DNA from: Chrysomallon squamiferum
Taxonomy: Eukaryota > Mollusca > Gastropoda > Neomphalida > Peltospiridae
NCBI GenBank assembly: GCA_012295275.1
Contig: CM022678.1
Span: 1,472,686 to 1,486,685, forward strand
Direction of reading: 5' to 3'
DNA: 14,000 nucleotides
In this document: positions 1-6,970 of the stretch, in pieces
Position numbering within the stretch: position 1 is the stretch's first letter
How the letters are laid out: the number at the start of each line of letters is the position of its first letter
Made by a program: the position numbers and the translations under genes
The notes under the pieces: model-generated
Database searches by the model: none
What the model was told of the DNA's origin: nothing
What the model saw: only the letters and a program-made list of their open reading frames with translations

Positions 1-160
1 AAACTATCTATTTTTGATGATATTTTAAGATAATGAAATATTTTCATTTTGAATTACTGAATTATTAAAATTCTTGTCATTTCAAAATCAGTTTCAGATG
101 ATTGTAAAATGTCTAGACAAGAATTTTCCTATAAAATCTTCTAAATCATTTTCTAGAATT
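1..160. other. AT-rich single-copy DNA containing a 61-nt extended hairpin
   Basis: No open reading frame or known element is visible. The notable structure is an inverted repeat: AAAATTCTTGTC at 67-78 is the exact reverse complement of GACAAGAATTTT at 116-127. Inside it, 79-82 (ATTT) can pair with 107-110 (AAAT) and 86-90 (AATCA) with 99-103 (TGATT). That leaves an 8-nt loop at 91-98 and a 5-nt bulge at 111-115, giving about 22 base pairs over 61 nt, the size of an animal pre-miRNA. It could equally be a small decayed inverted-repeat element or chance in AT-rich DNA. Confidence 0.6.
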
Positions 161-211
161 AATTAATTTTTATTTATTTATTTATCCTGCTATTTATTTA
201 TTGATTTATTT
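161..211. repeat. Degenerate (ATTT)n microsatellite
   Basis: TTTA units run from the TTAATTAA stretch to about 211, interrupted near 185-190 (CCTGC) and at 203. It is low-complexity sequence with no coding potential. Confidence 0.85.
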
Positions 212-367
212 TGACTAGAATTTTCATATACCATCTTCAGTCTTATTTTCCAGGTTTTCTAGGTTTTATTATTTCTTGAAATTTTTTTGTGAACATTTTC
301 AGTTTCCTTTCTTCATTTGATATTATTTAATCTTCCAGCTGTAGTCATTTAGTGACCCCAAAACCTG
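212..367. other. T-rich single-copy spacer, no feature seen
   Basis: The + strand is T-rich with short AGGTTTT repeats near 253-270. Nothing else is recognisable before the A-rich run at 368-389. Confidence 0.6.
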
Positions 368-580
368 AAAGAAAAAAAGAAAAAAAAAATTAATATAATA
401 ATAATAATAATAATAATAATGATGATGATGATGATAATGATGACGATTATGATGATGATGATAATGATAAAGGTAATAATAATAGCATGAACAATGAATA
501 ATGATGGTGATGATGGTAACAGCAATAACAACAACAATGATGATAATAAAAATAATACCAACATAAAACATTAACAACAT

Positions 581-641
<61 letters not shown>
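368..641. repeat. Compound A-rich / (ATA)n / (GAT)n / (AAT)n microsatellite
   Basis: The order is an A-rich run (368-389), ATA units (about 395-419), GAT units (420-455), a degenerate mix of AAT, GAT and AAC (456-583), then a perfect AAT tract (584-641). The sharp change from ATA to GAT at about 420 fits a point mutation that then spread by slippage. The minus-strand open frames here translate to runs of I, Y and H and are artefacts of the repeat. Confidence 0.93.
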
Positions 642-642
<1 letters not shown>

Positions 643-1011
643 CTACAATAATTAAAACTTTTTTTTAAAAATTGACAAACAAAAATCAAAGAAGATTTAA
701 TGAAAACAATCTCGCAACACAAACAAATAAAAATAATTTTTAAAAAATACAATAAAACGACAACAACAACAACAAAACAAAAATAGGATTCCAGTTTGAG
801 AAATGTCTGTTACTCTGCCTCTGTTCACATGAACAGGACATGTCAGCCTGATATTTCCTTACAAACTCTACAAGCTCAGCAGACGGTCAGACAATGCGAC
901 AGACAAAGAAAATTAGCGCCATAAATCAAAACATGTCAATAAAAATGTGCAGCTTACCTGTGACATTCTCGTTATCTTTCTTCCTTTATTGATTTTATTG
1001 ATTTGCAGGTG
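642..1011. other. Single-copy stretch with a GC-balanced island and adjacent palindromes
   Basis: 642-785 is A-rich with an AAC run (about 759-775). 785-960 is markedly less AT-rich and non-repetitive. It contains CTGTTC-ACAT-GAACAG (821-836), which abuts the palindrome GACATGTC (837-844). TTACCTG at 954-960 reads on the minus strand as a good donor-like CAG/GTAAG, and TTTGCAGGT at 1002-1010 resembles a + strand acceptor, but neither bounds an open frame. A small regulatory island is possible, with weak support. Confidence 0.5.
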
Positions 1012-1033
1012 AAAAAAAAAAAAAAAAAAAAAA
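1012..1033. repeat. A22 homopolymer
   Basis: Twenty-two consecutive A residues directly follow GCAGGTG. It could be the tail of an old retroposon inserted in the + orientation, but no element body or target-site duplication is evident upstream. Confidence 0.9.
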
Positions 1034-1303
1034 TTTATCAGATAGTAATGATTTGTTGGATCAAGGGACATAAACCCCCAACAATCTGAACTCTTCAACT
1101 TGGAAAGGTAAGAAGATTTGGCTGAGGATGTTTAAGCAAGTGTTATTGATGTTGTGTAACTGTTAATCTTTTCTACAGTTGTGTGTTAAATTGACTGAGT
1201 AAAATCGTGTTAGAGTACAAGAGTAGATCAAAAGATTTTCTTAAATTTTTAATTTTTTTTAAACATTTTTTAATCATTGGACAATAATTAGTTAAAATGT
1301 AAA
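1034..1303. other. Single-copy AT-rich spacer
   Basis: No gene is seen. GGAAAG/GTAAGA at 1102-1112 matches a splice-donor consensus on the + strand, but the only upstream sequence that could be an exon is the A22 tract and stop-rich DNA, so I do not call an exon. Confidence 0.5.
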
Positions 1304-1445
1304 GCACCTGCTTCAGGTGCAGTCAGTCTTTGGATCAAATCACGCTGGTGGTTTAAAGCTATTTCCCATTCCAGATACCTGTACCGCAAACACTTTGGAT
1401 ATGAGATGTAATAATAATATAATAATAATAATAATAATAATAATA
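1304..1445. mobile_element. Possible short retroposon (SINE-like) fragment with ATA tail
   Basis: A complex, non-AT-rich body (1304-1409) ends abruptly in an ATA microsatellite (1410-1445), the layout of SINEs with simple-repeat tails. GATCAAATC at about 1334-1342 fits the RNA polymerase III B-box pattern GWTCRANNC, but I see no good A box. The body opens with a perfect inverted repeat, GCACCTG-ctt-CAGGTGC (1304-1320). On the minus strand part of it reads as open frame (LRYRYLEWEIALNHQR), which may mean a fragment of a coding or widely dispersed repeat instead. I do not recognise the family. Confidence 0.35.
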
Positions 1446-1535
1446 AAATATATTTCCCATTCCAATAATAACAATAATAATAAACAATTTGGATAATAAA
1501 ATGTAATAATAATATAATAATAATAATAATTATAG
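1360..1535. repeat. Imperfect ~91-94-bp tandem duplication
   Basis: TATTTCCCATTCCA occurs exactly at 1360-1373 and again at 1451-1464 (offset 91). It is followed in both copies by TTTGGAT (1394 and 1488, offset 94), an ATGTAATAATAATATAAT stretch and ATA units. The second copy has lost the GC-richer interior, which is replaced by AAT/AAC repeats. The duplication probably arose through the flanking ATA tracts. Confidence 0.8.
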
Positions 1536-1555
1536 TAATAACATAAATAATATAA

Positions 1556-1610
<55 letters not shown>
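1501..1610. repeat. (ATA)n microsatellite
   Basis: An imperfect ATA tract runs to about 1555, then a nearly perfect AAT tract covers 1556-1610. The long minus-strand frame across 1288-1755 is largely poly-isoleucine from this repeat. Confidence 0.93.
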
Positions 1611-1613
<3 letters not shown>

Positions 1614-1667
1614 TAAATATTTCATATTTTACTGACAAATGACAAAAAGGTAAGTAGTTAAATATTT

Positions 1668-1702
1668 GCACACACACAGACACACAGACATACAGACAAA
1701 TG
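1668..1702. repeat. CA-rich tract with CAGA variants
   Basis: CACACACACA is followed by ACAGACACACAGACATACAGAC-type units. This CAGA interruption pattern recurs in the CA tracts at 6848-6970 and 12755-12840 and, on the other strand, in the GT tract at 9839-10187. Confidence 0.85.
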
Positions 1703-2084
1703 CCTAAACCTGCTTTAACACCACAGGAAAATAAACACCAACCGAACACTTGCAAACAACCACACTAAGCTTTCAGCTGTTTCAAGTAAGTAATGTGTGT
1801 ATACAGTGTTTTTAAAGTGTAACCTTACACCAAGCAGTGTGCTTCTGAAACCACTTGACTTACCGCAAACAACCACACACAACCCGGCTACCTACTAATG
1901 GAACACAGATCTGTGACTAAACAAAGCAGAAATGTTTTTAATTTTTAACTCTTCTTATTTTTTTTTATTTTTTTTTTTCTTGTTTTTGTGTATGTTTTGT
2001 GGCTGACACAGATAAAATGTATGAAAAGATGACACAGAAAAATTAAAAAGATTTTTTTAAAATGAAGATGTTTACTTAGTAATT
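1703..2084. other. Single-copy spacer with small palindromes and a T-rich run
   Basis: Two inverted repeats lie close together: GTGTAA-cc-TTACAC (1817-1830) and AAGCA-gtg-TGCTT (1832-1844). GCAAACAACCACAC occurs twice (1752-1765 and 1865-1878). CACAGATCTGTG (1904-1915) is a perfect 12-bp palindrome. T-rich runs cover about 1958-1985. No gene is seen. Confidence 0.55.
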
Positions 2085-2155
2085 TTTATGTGTTTGTGTA
2101 TGAGTATGTGTATGTTTTTATGTGTATACAGTATATATCTCTGTATATATGTGCA
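2085..2155. repeat. Degenerate TG/TA-rich repeat
   Basis: TGTG, TGTATG and TATATA units mix without a constant period. A short + strand open frame begins here and continues into poly-Asn; it is a repeat artefact. Confidence 0.75.
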
Positions 2156-2162
2156 TATTATT

Positions 2163-2239
2163 CTGCTATTACTATTGCTACTACTACTTCAACAAAAATA
2201 AAACAAAATAATAACAACAGTAATAACAATAACAATAAC

Positions 2240-2291
<52 letters not shown>

Positions 2292-2310
2292 ATAAATACA
2301 TAAATAAATA
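2163..2310. repeat. Compound ACT / AAC / AAT / AAAT microsatellite
   Basis: ACT-type units (about 2166-2190) pass into AAC/AAT (2205-2243), a perfect AAT tract (about 2238-2286) and AAAT units (to about 2310). Confidence 0.9.
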
Positions 2311-2398
2311 AATTTTCAATAATAACTGATAGCTGTTGTCACCAAACCATAATGCTTGAAATAAAAAAAAATAAAAAACAAAACAAAAATCAAGAAGT

Positions 2399-2453
<55 letters not shown>

Positions 2454-2457
2454 GTAA

Positions 2458-2489
<32 letters not shown>
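2399..2489. repeat. Compound (AAT)n to (AGT)n microsatellite
   Basis: A perfect TAA tract (2399-2452) passes through two TAG/TAA mixed units into a perfect TAG tract ending about 2488. The same AAT-to-AGT order on the same strand recurs at 3799-3912. Confidence 0.93.
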
Positions 2490-2735
2490 ATTGTATCAGT
2501 ATGATGGTGGTAGTAGTAGTAATAGTAGTTGTAGTTGTAGTAGTAGTAGTTAATCGTATCAGTATGATGGTGATGTTAATAACATTAATAATGGTTTATT
2601 CAGTAGTAGTAGTAACAGCAGCAGCAGTAGTAGTTGTAGTAGTGCTATCAATAGCAGATGCTGTAGTGGTAATAATAATAATAATTACAGAAGTAGTAGT
2701 AGCAGTAGTAACACAATGGTGGCAATAATAATAAT
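2490..2735. repeat. Degenerate AGT-rich repeat with a 63-bp internal duplication
   Basis: Units are AGT with AAT, AGC and TGT variants. GTATCAGTATGATGGTG occurs exactly at 2493-2509 and 2556-2572, defining a 63-bp duplication of the repeat plus its interruption. The + strand frame here is poly-valine and not a gene. Confidence 0.88.
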
Positions 2736-2887
2736 AAAAATAGAAGAAAAATAAAGAAGAAGACAAACAATCTATCTAAAACATATATATTTAAAAAAAA
2801 TAAAATAAAATAAAAGAGAAGAAAGAATCAATCTCACTTTTCAGGCAGGTATAATCATTAACGATTTCCTGGTCTTGGTGAATGTCA

Positions 2888-2896
<9 letters not shown>
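2736..2896. other. A-rich spacer with AAAAT units
   Basis: A-rich sequence includes AAAAT/AAAT units at about 2790-2818, then a short single-copy segment containing GGCAGGTATAAT at 2844-2855. No gene is seen. Confidence 0.6.

Positions 2897-2932
<36 letters not shown>
2897..2932. repeat. (TA)n microsatellite
   Basis: Near-perfect TA dinucleotide of about 18 units. Similar TA tracts lie at 3730-3756, 7799-7818 and 10591-10616. Confidence 0.93.
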
Positions 2933-2936
<4 letters not shown>

Positions 2937-3090
2937 TAAAAACGTACCTGTCAGGTATGAATTAGGTTAATCAGAGGTAACAGATGTCTTGTGGTATGTG
3001 ACCCGCCCCACTGAAATCAGCGACAGATCTGCCCTCCCAGTCAGACACTCGCCAAGGGATTAAACATCAACAAACGCCGGAGTCATACTG
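2933..3090. other. GC-richer single-copy island
   Basis: This is the most GC-balanced non-repetitive DNA of the window. It has several CpGs, a GC-box-like CCGCCCC (about 3002-3008) and the inverted repeat TACCTG-t-CAGGTA (2945-2957). ACAGATCTG occurs near 3023. No open frame of useful length crosses it. It may be a regulatory remnant; support is compositional only. Confidence 0.45.
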
Positions 3091-3420
3091 GTGGAGGGGG
3101 CAGAGTCCAGTGGGGGGAGCAATTACCAGTGGAAGGGGTAACGAAGAGGGGGGAGTAGTTATAAAGAGGCGTTACAGTCAGTGGTGGTTAATTATATAGG
3201 GTGGAGGGGTAAAATAACTTGTGGGGGAGGTAATGATGATATGGGAGTGGGGGAATGTAATTACAGATGGAAGGGTAATGGTCAGTTAGGGGGGGGATGA
3301 TGATAAGTGGGGATAGAACTCCCAAATGGGTGCAGTTTTAGATGGATAATTAATTGTTTTAGTGGGGAAGAAATTATAATGAAAGGTGGGGGTAAAGAAA
3401 GACAAGGGGGGGGGATGTAT
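3090..3420. repeat. G-rich, strand-asymmetric degenerate repeat
   Basis: The + strand carries many runs of three to eight or more G (for example about 3290-3297 and 3407-3414), separated by GTAAT/ATTAC-like spacers at intervals near 20 bp (GTGGAGGGG, GTGGGGGAGG, ATGGAAGGG). The C-rich minus strand gives an 87-residue proline/histidine/serine-rich frame (3286-3549) that I treat as a composition artefact. G-quadruplex formation on the + strand is plausible, although most loops exceed 7 nt. Confidence 0.65.
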
Positions 3421-3490
3421 GTAGATTAATATTAAAAAATCACAGCAGCCGATTTTGATGGGAGTTGTGATCTGGTGGCTGCTGATGTAT
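3421..3490. other. Short single-copy spacer inside the G-rich region
   Basis: It holds CAGCAGCCG and GGTGGCTGCTG but no recognisable gene or repeat unit. Confidence 0.4.
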
Positions 3491-3540
3491 CTGGGGTGGG
3501 AGTTTAACAGTGGGTGGGAGTTCAACGGTGGGTGGGATAG
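3491..3540. repeat. 18-bp G-rich minisatellite, three copies
   Basis: GGGTGGG recurs at 3494-3500, 3512-3518 and 3530-3536, an exact 18-bp period, with AGTTTAACAGT or AGTTCAACGGT between. Six G-triplets in about 43 nt with alternating 1- and 11-nt loops make a long-loop quadruplex or a dimer of hairpins possible. Confidence 0.85.
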
Positions 3541-3798
3541 AAATATCAATGCTGGTTTTACTGAACTGAAAATATTTGACAGTTTTGATTTATAGCTTTG
3601 AAGATATTAGAATAAATTGTTGCCTTTTAGTAACGCTGCTGTTGTTGTTGTTCACTCTTGTAGCAGTAATGGATGTTATTGTAGTGGTAACAGTAAGACG
3701 CTGTAGTATTATCTGAACATTTAAAAAAAGATATATATATATATATATATATATAAAAGTATTAACTCCTGTTATTATTATCATTATCATCACCATAG
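3541..3798. other. Single-copy spacer with a (AT)n tract
   Basis: It contains GTTGTTGTTGTT (about 3641-3652), the reverse complement of the AAC runs seen elsewhere, and an AT dinucleotide tract at 3730-3756. No gene is seen. Confidence 0.7.
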
Positions 3799-3799
3799 C

Positions 3800-3845
<46 letters not shown>

Positions 3846-3912
3846 GTGGTAGTAGTAGCAGCACTAGTAGTAATAGCAATAGTAGTAGTAGTAGTTGTAG
3901 TAGTAGTAGTAA
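3799..3912. repeat. Compound (AAT)n to (AGT)n microsatellite
   Basis: A perfect ATA tract (3799-3845) changes to AGT-rich units with AGC variants (3846-3912). It has the same polarity as 2399-2489. The minus-strand frame 3590-3994 is poly-T/poly-I from this repeat. Confidence 0.93.
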
Positions 3913-4364
3913 ATGACTCTTCATTTTTAAAAAGATACCAACAAAAAATATCAATCAAAAATAAACAAAGATTATAACCTTTCATTTTCAACAACTATAA
4001 CAACAACAACAAAACCCAGAAAAAAAACACAACAACATTCATTACAATGTCTCAACACAAACAAATCTTTTCATCCATTTTTTTCCCCCAACACAACCAC
4101 TTAACATTCTGAGAGCCATGCTGGTTGCTAAGCAACAGCAGCCATTATAAACAAGAGAGCATTTGACGGGTTCTGATTAAGAAGCGTTTGAGATGATTAG
4201 TGGATGAATACCAGTCTAAAACCCGCTGAGAAGTGAAGTCATGCAGAAGAGACCTGCGAGATAAAGAAGTGTGACAGATCTGTGACAACAGACAAACAGA
4301 ACAAGTGACCATGTGACAAGATAAAGCCTAATGAGTCACCTTACATCGTGATACAACAATGAAC
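3913..4364. other. Single-copy segment, A-rich then GC-balanced
   Basis: 3913-4075 is A-rich with an AAC run (about 3999-4013). CAACACAAACAAAT at 4053-4066 repeats 715-728, each a few hundred bases after an AAT tract. 4090-4364 is non-repetitive and more GC-balanced, and it holds the X-box-like palindrome at 4124-4136 and ACAGATCTGTGAC at 4274-4286, which also occurs at 1905-1917. No coding exon can be supported. Confidence 0.55.
4120..4140. promoter_or_regulatory. X-box-like (RFX-type) palindrome
   Basis: GTTGCT (4124-4129), a one-base spacer, then AGCAAC (4131-4136) is a perfect inverted repeat. Pairing continues outward as TGCT/AGCA with one unpaired G (4123). It fits the relaxed animal X-box RYYNYY-N(1-3)-RRNRAC, bound by RFX factors that control ciliary and other genes. 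It differs from the strict vertebrate form only in T for C at the inner position of the left arm. No adjacent gene is identifiable, so function is inferred from motif shape only. Confidence 0.5.
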
Positions 4365-6610
4365 AACTGTGTGTGCGATACAGATAATTATCCATCTACA
4401 CTGTGTGCGATACACATAATTATCTCTCTACACTATGTGTGATATAGTTTATTATGTAACTGTACTATGTGTGATATAGTTTATTATGTAACTATACTAT
4501 GTGTGATATAGTTTATTATCTAACTGTACTATGTGTGATATAGTTTATTATCTAACTGTACTAAGTGTGATATAGTTTATTATCTAACTGTACTATGTGT
4601 GATATAGTTTATTATGTAACTGTACTATGTGTGATATAGTTTATGTAACTGTACTATGTGTGATATAGTTTATTATGTAACTGTACTAAGTGTGATACAG
4701 TTTATTATCTAACTGTACTATGTGTGATATAGTTTATTATGTAACTGTACTAAGTGTGATACAGTTTATTATCTAACTGTACTATGTGTGATATAGTTTA
4801 TTATGTAACTGTACTATGTGTGATATAGTTTATTATCTAACTGTACTAAGTGTGATATAGTTTATTATCTAATTACTATTTGTGATATAGTTTATTATCT
4901 AACTATACTAAGTGTGATATAGTTTATTATCAAACTGTACTAAGTGTGATATAGTTTATTATCTAACTGTACTAAGTGTGATATAGTTTATTATCTAACT
5001 GTACTAAGTGTGATATAGTTTATTACCTAACTACACTAAGTGTGATATAGTTTATTATCTAACTGTACTGTGTGTGATATAGTTTATTATCTAACTGTAC
5101 TAAGTGTGATATAGTTTATTATCTAACTGTACTAAGTGTGATATAGTTTATTATGTAACTGTACTATGTGTGATATAGTTTATTATCTAACTACACTAAG
5201 TGTGATATAGATTATTGTGTAACTACACTATGTGTGATATAGTTTATTATCTAACTACACTAAGTGTGATATAGTTTATTATCTAACTGTACTAAGTGTG
5301 ATATAGTTTATTATCTAACTACACTATGTGTGATATAGTTTATTATGTAACTGTACTATGTGTGATATAGTTTATTATGTAACTGTACTATGTGTGATAT
5401 AGTTTATTATGTAACTGTACTATGTGTGATATAGTTTATTATGTAACTGTACTAAGTGTGATATAGTTTATTATCTAACTGTACTATGTGTGATATAGTT
5501 TATTATGTAACTGTACTATGTGTGATATAGTTTATTATCTAACTGTACTAAGTGTGATATAGTTTATTATCTAATTACTATGTGTGATATAGTTTATTAT
5601 CTAACAATACTATGTGTGATATAGTTTATTATCTAACTATACTAAGTGTGATATAGTTTATTATCTAACTGTACTGTGTGTGATATAGTTTATTATCTAA
5701 CTACACTAAGTGTGATATAGTTTATTATCTAACTGTACTGTGTGTGATATAGTTTATTATCTAACTGTACTGTGTGTGATATAGTTTATTATCTAACTGT
5801 ACTAAGTGTGATATAGTTTATTATCTAACTACACTAAGTGTGATATAGTTTATTATCTAACTACACTAAGTGTGATATAGTTTATTATCTAACTGTACTA
5901 TGTGTGATATAGTTTATTATCTAACTATACTATGTGTGATATAGTTTATTATGTAACTATACTATGTGTGATATAGTTTATTATCTAATTACTATGTGTG
6001 ATTTAGTTTATTATCTAACTGTACTGTGTGATATAGTTTATTATCTAACTGTACTAAGTGTGATATAGTTTATTATCTAACTGTACTATGTGTGATATAG
6101 TTTATTATCTAACTGTACTTTGTGTGATATAGTTTAGTATCTAACTACACTAAGTGTGATATAGTTTATTATGTAACTGTACTAAGTGTGATATAGTTTA
6201 TTATCTAACTGTACTATGTGTGATATAGTTTATTATCTAACTGTACTAAGTGTGATATAGATTATTATGTAACTGTACTAAGTGTGATATAGTTTATTAT
6301 GTAACTGTACTAAGTGTGATACAGATTATTATCTAACTGTACTAAGTGTGATGTAGTTTATTATCTAACTGTACTAAGTGTGATATAGTTTATTATGTAA
6401 CTGTACTAAGTGTGATATAGTTTATTATGTAACTGTACTATGTGTGATATAGTTTATTATCTAACTGTACTAAATGTGATATAGTTTATTATCTAACTGT
6501 ACTAAGTGTGATATAGTTTATTATCTAACTGTACTAAGTGTGATATAGTTTATTATCTAACTGTACTAAATGTGATATAGTTTGTTATCTAACTGTACTA
6601 AATGTGATAT
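4365..6610. repeat. 32-bp tandem satellite, about 70 copies
   Basis: The invariant part of each unit is GTGTGATATAGTTTATTAT, followed by STAACT, two variable bases and ACTAW. Spacing between successive GATA starts is exactly 32 bp over most of the array (for example 4377, 4409, 4441). Units vary at few positions: C/G after TTAT, GT/AC/AT before ACTA, and T/A before GTG. Shorter units occur near 4640 (4 bp lost in TTTATTAT), near 4870, 5575 and 5990 (AATTACTA in place of AACTGTACTA) and near 6025. The first two units (4365-4430) and the last (to 6610) are the most diverged, the edge decay expected of unequal crossover. There is no open frame and there are no unique spacers between units. The origin is unknown. 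Confidence 0.97.
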
Positions 6611-6847
6611 GGGTTTTTATTTTGCTATAATGTAATGTGTTATTACCAAATGTGTGTAATATCAATATTCTATAGTATTCACCTGTCATTATGTAAATAA
6701 TATGGGTATTATGCATTAGTAATATATAATGATAAGGGATTATCTGTCATATGTTAGTCTGTATATAAGCTGGGGTGTGTATGACTGTTTGTGTGCTTAC
6801 TTATATACTTTTTGAGTAGTTGACGTTTTCAGAAAATATTAGACTAT
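6611..6847. other. Single-copy AT-rich segment beyond the satellite
   Basis: It contains GATAA-ggga-TTATC (6731-6744), two WGATAR sites head to head, and CACCTGTCA near 6680. A TATA-like site follows at 6762. No open frame is seen. Confidence 0.5.
6762..6769 (+). promoter_or_regulatory. TATA-box-like TATATAAG
   Basis: TATATAAG followed by GC-richer CTGGGGTG fits the TATAWAWR core-promoter consensus on the + strand. No transcript, initiator or downstream coding sequence supports it, and TATA-like words are common in DNA this AT-rich. Confidence 0.2.
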
Positions 6848-6970
6848 CTCACACACACACACACAGACATGTGCACACACTCACACACACAGATAAACAA
6901 ATATACACAAACACACACAGATACACAAACACCCACTCATATACACACACACAGACACACAGACATACAC
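6848..6970. repeat. CA-rich degenerate tract
   Basis: (CA)n is interrupted by CAGA, CATGTG, CTCA and ATAAA units. It is probably an old dinucleotide repeat decaying by point mutation. Confidence 0.88.

Noticed and set aside
323-752. Three overlapping minus-strand open frames (71-101 residues)
   Set aside because: They are translations of AAT/GAT repeats (runs of I, Y, H) with no domain; the frames follow the repeat, not a gene.
1002-1112. Exon between TTTGCAG (1008) and GAAAG/GTAAGA (1107)
   Set aside because: The would-be exon is dominated by A22 and makes no sensible reading frame.
1288-1755. 155-codon minus-strand frame
   Set aside because: The middle is poly-isoleucine/leucine from ATA repeats. 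Only the end over 1304-1400 is complex, and that is better explained as a repeat fragment.
2090-2728. Two + strand frames ending in poly-Asn or made of poly-Val
   Set aside because: AAT and AGT microsatellites read in frame; no plausible protein.
3286-3549. 87-codon Pro/His/Ser-rich minus-strand frame
   Set aside because: It is the C-rich strand of the G-rich repeat, has no domain, and stays open because G/C-rich DNA has few stops.
4365-6610. CRISPR array
   Set aside because: Units are contiguous 32-bp tandem copies with no unique spacers, and the window is eukaryotic in character with no cas genes.
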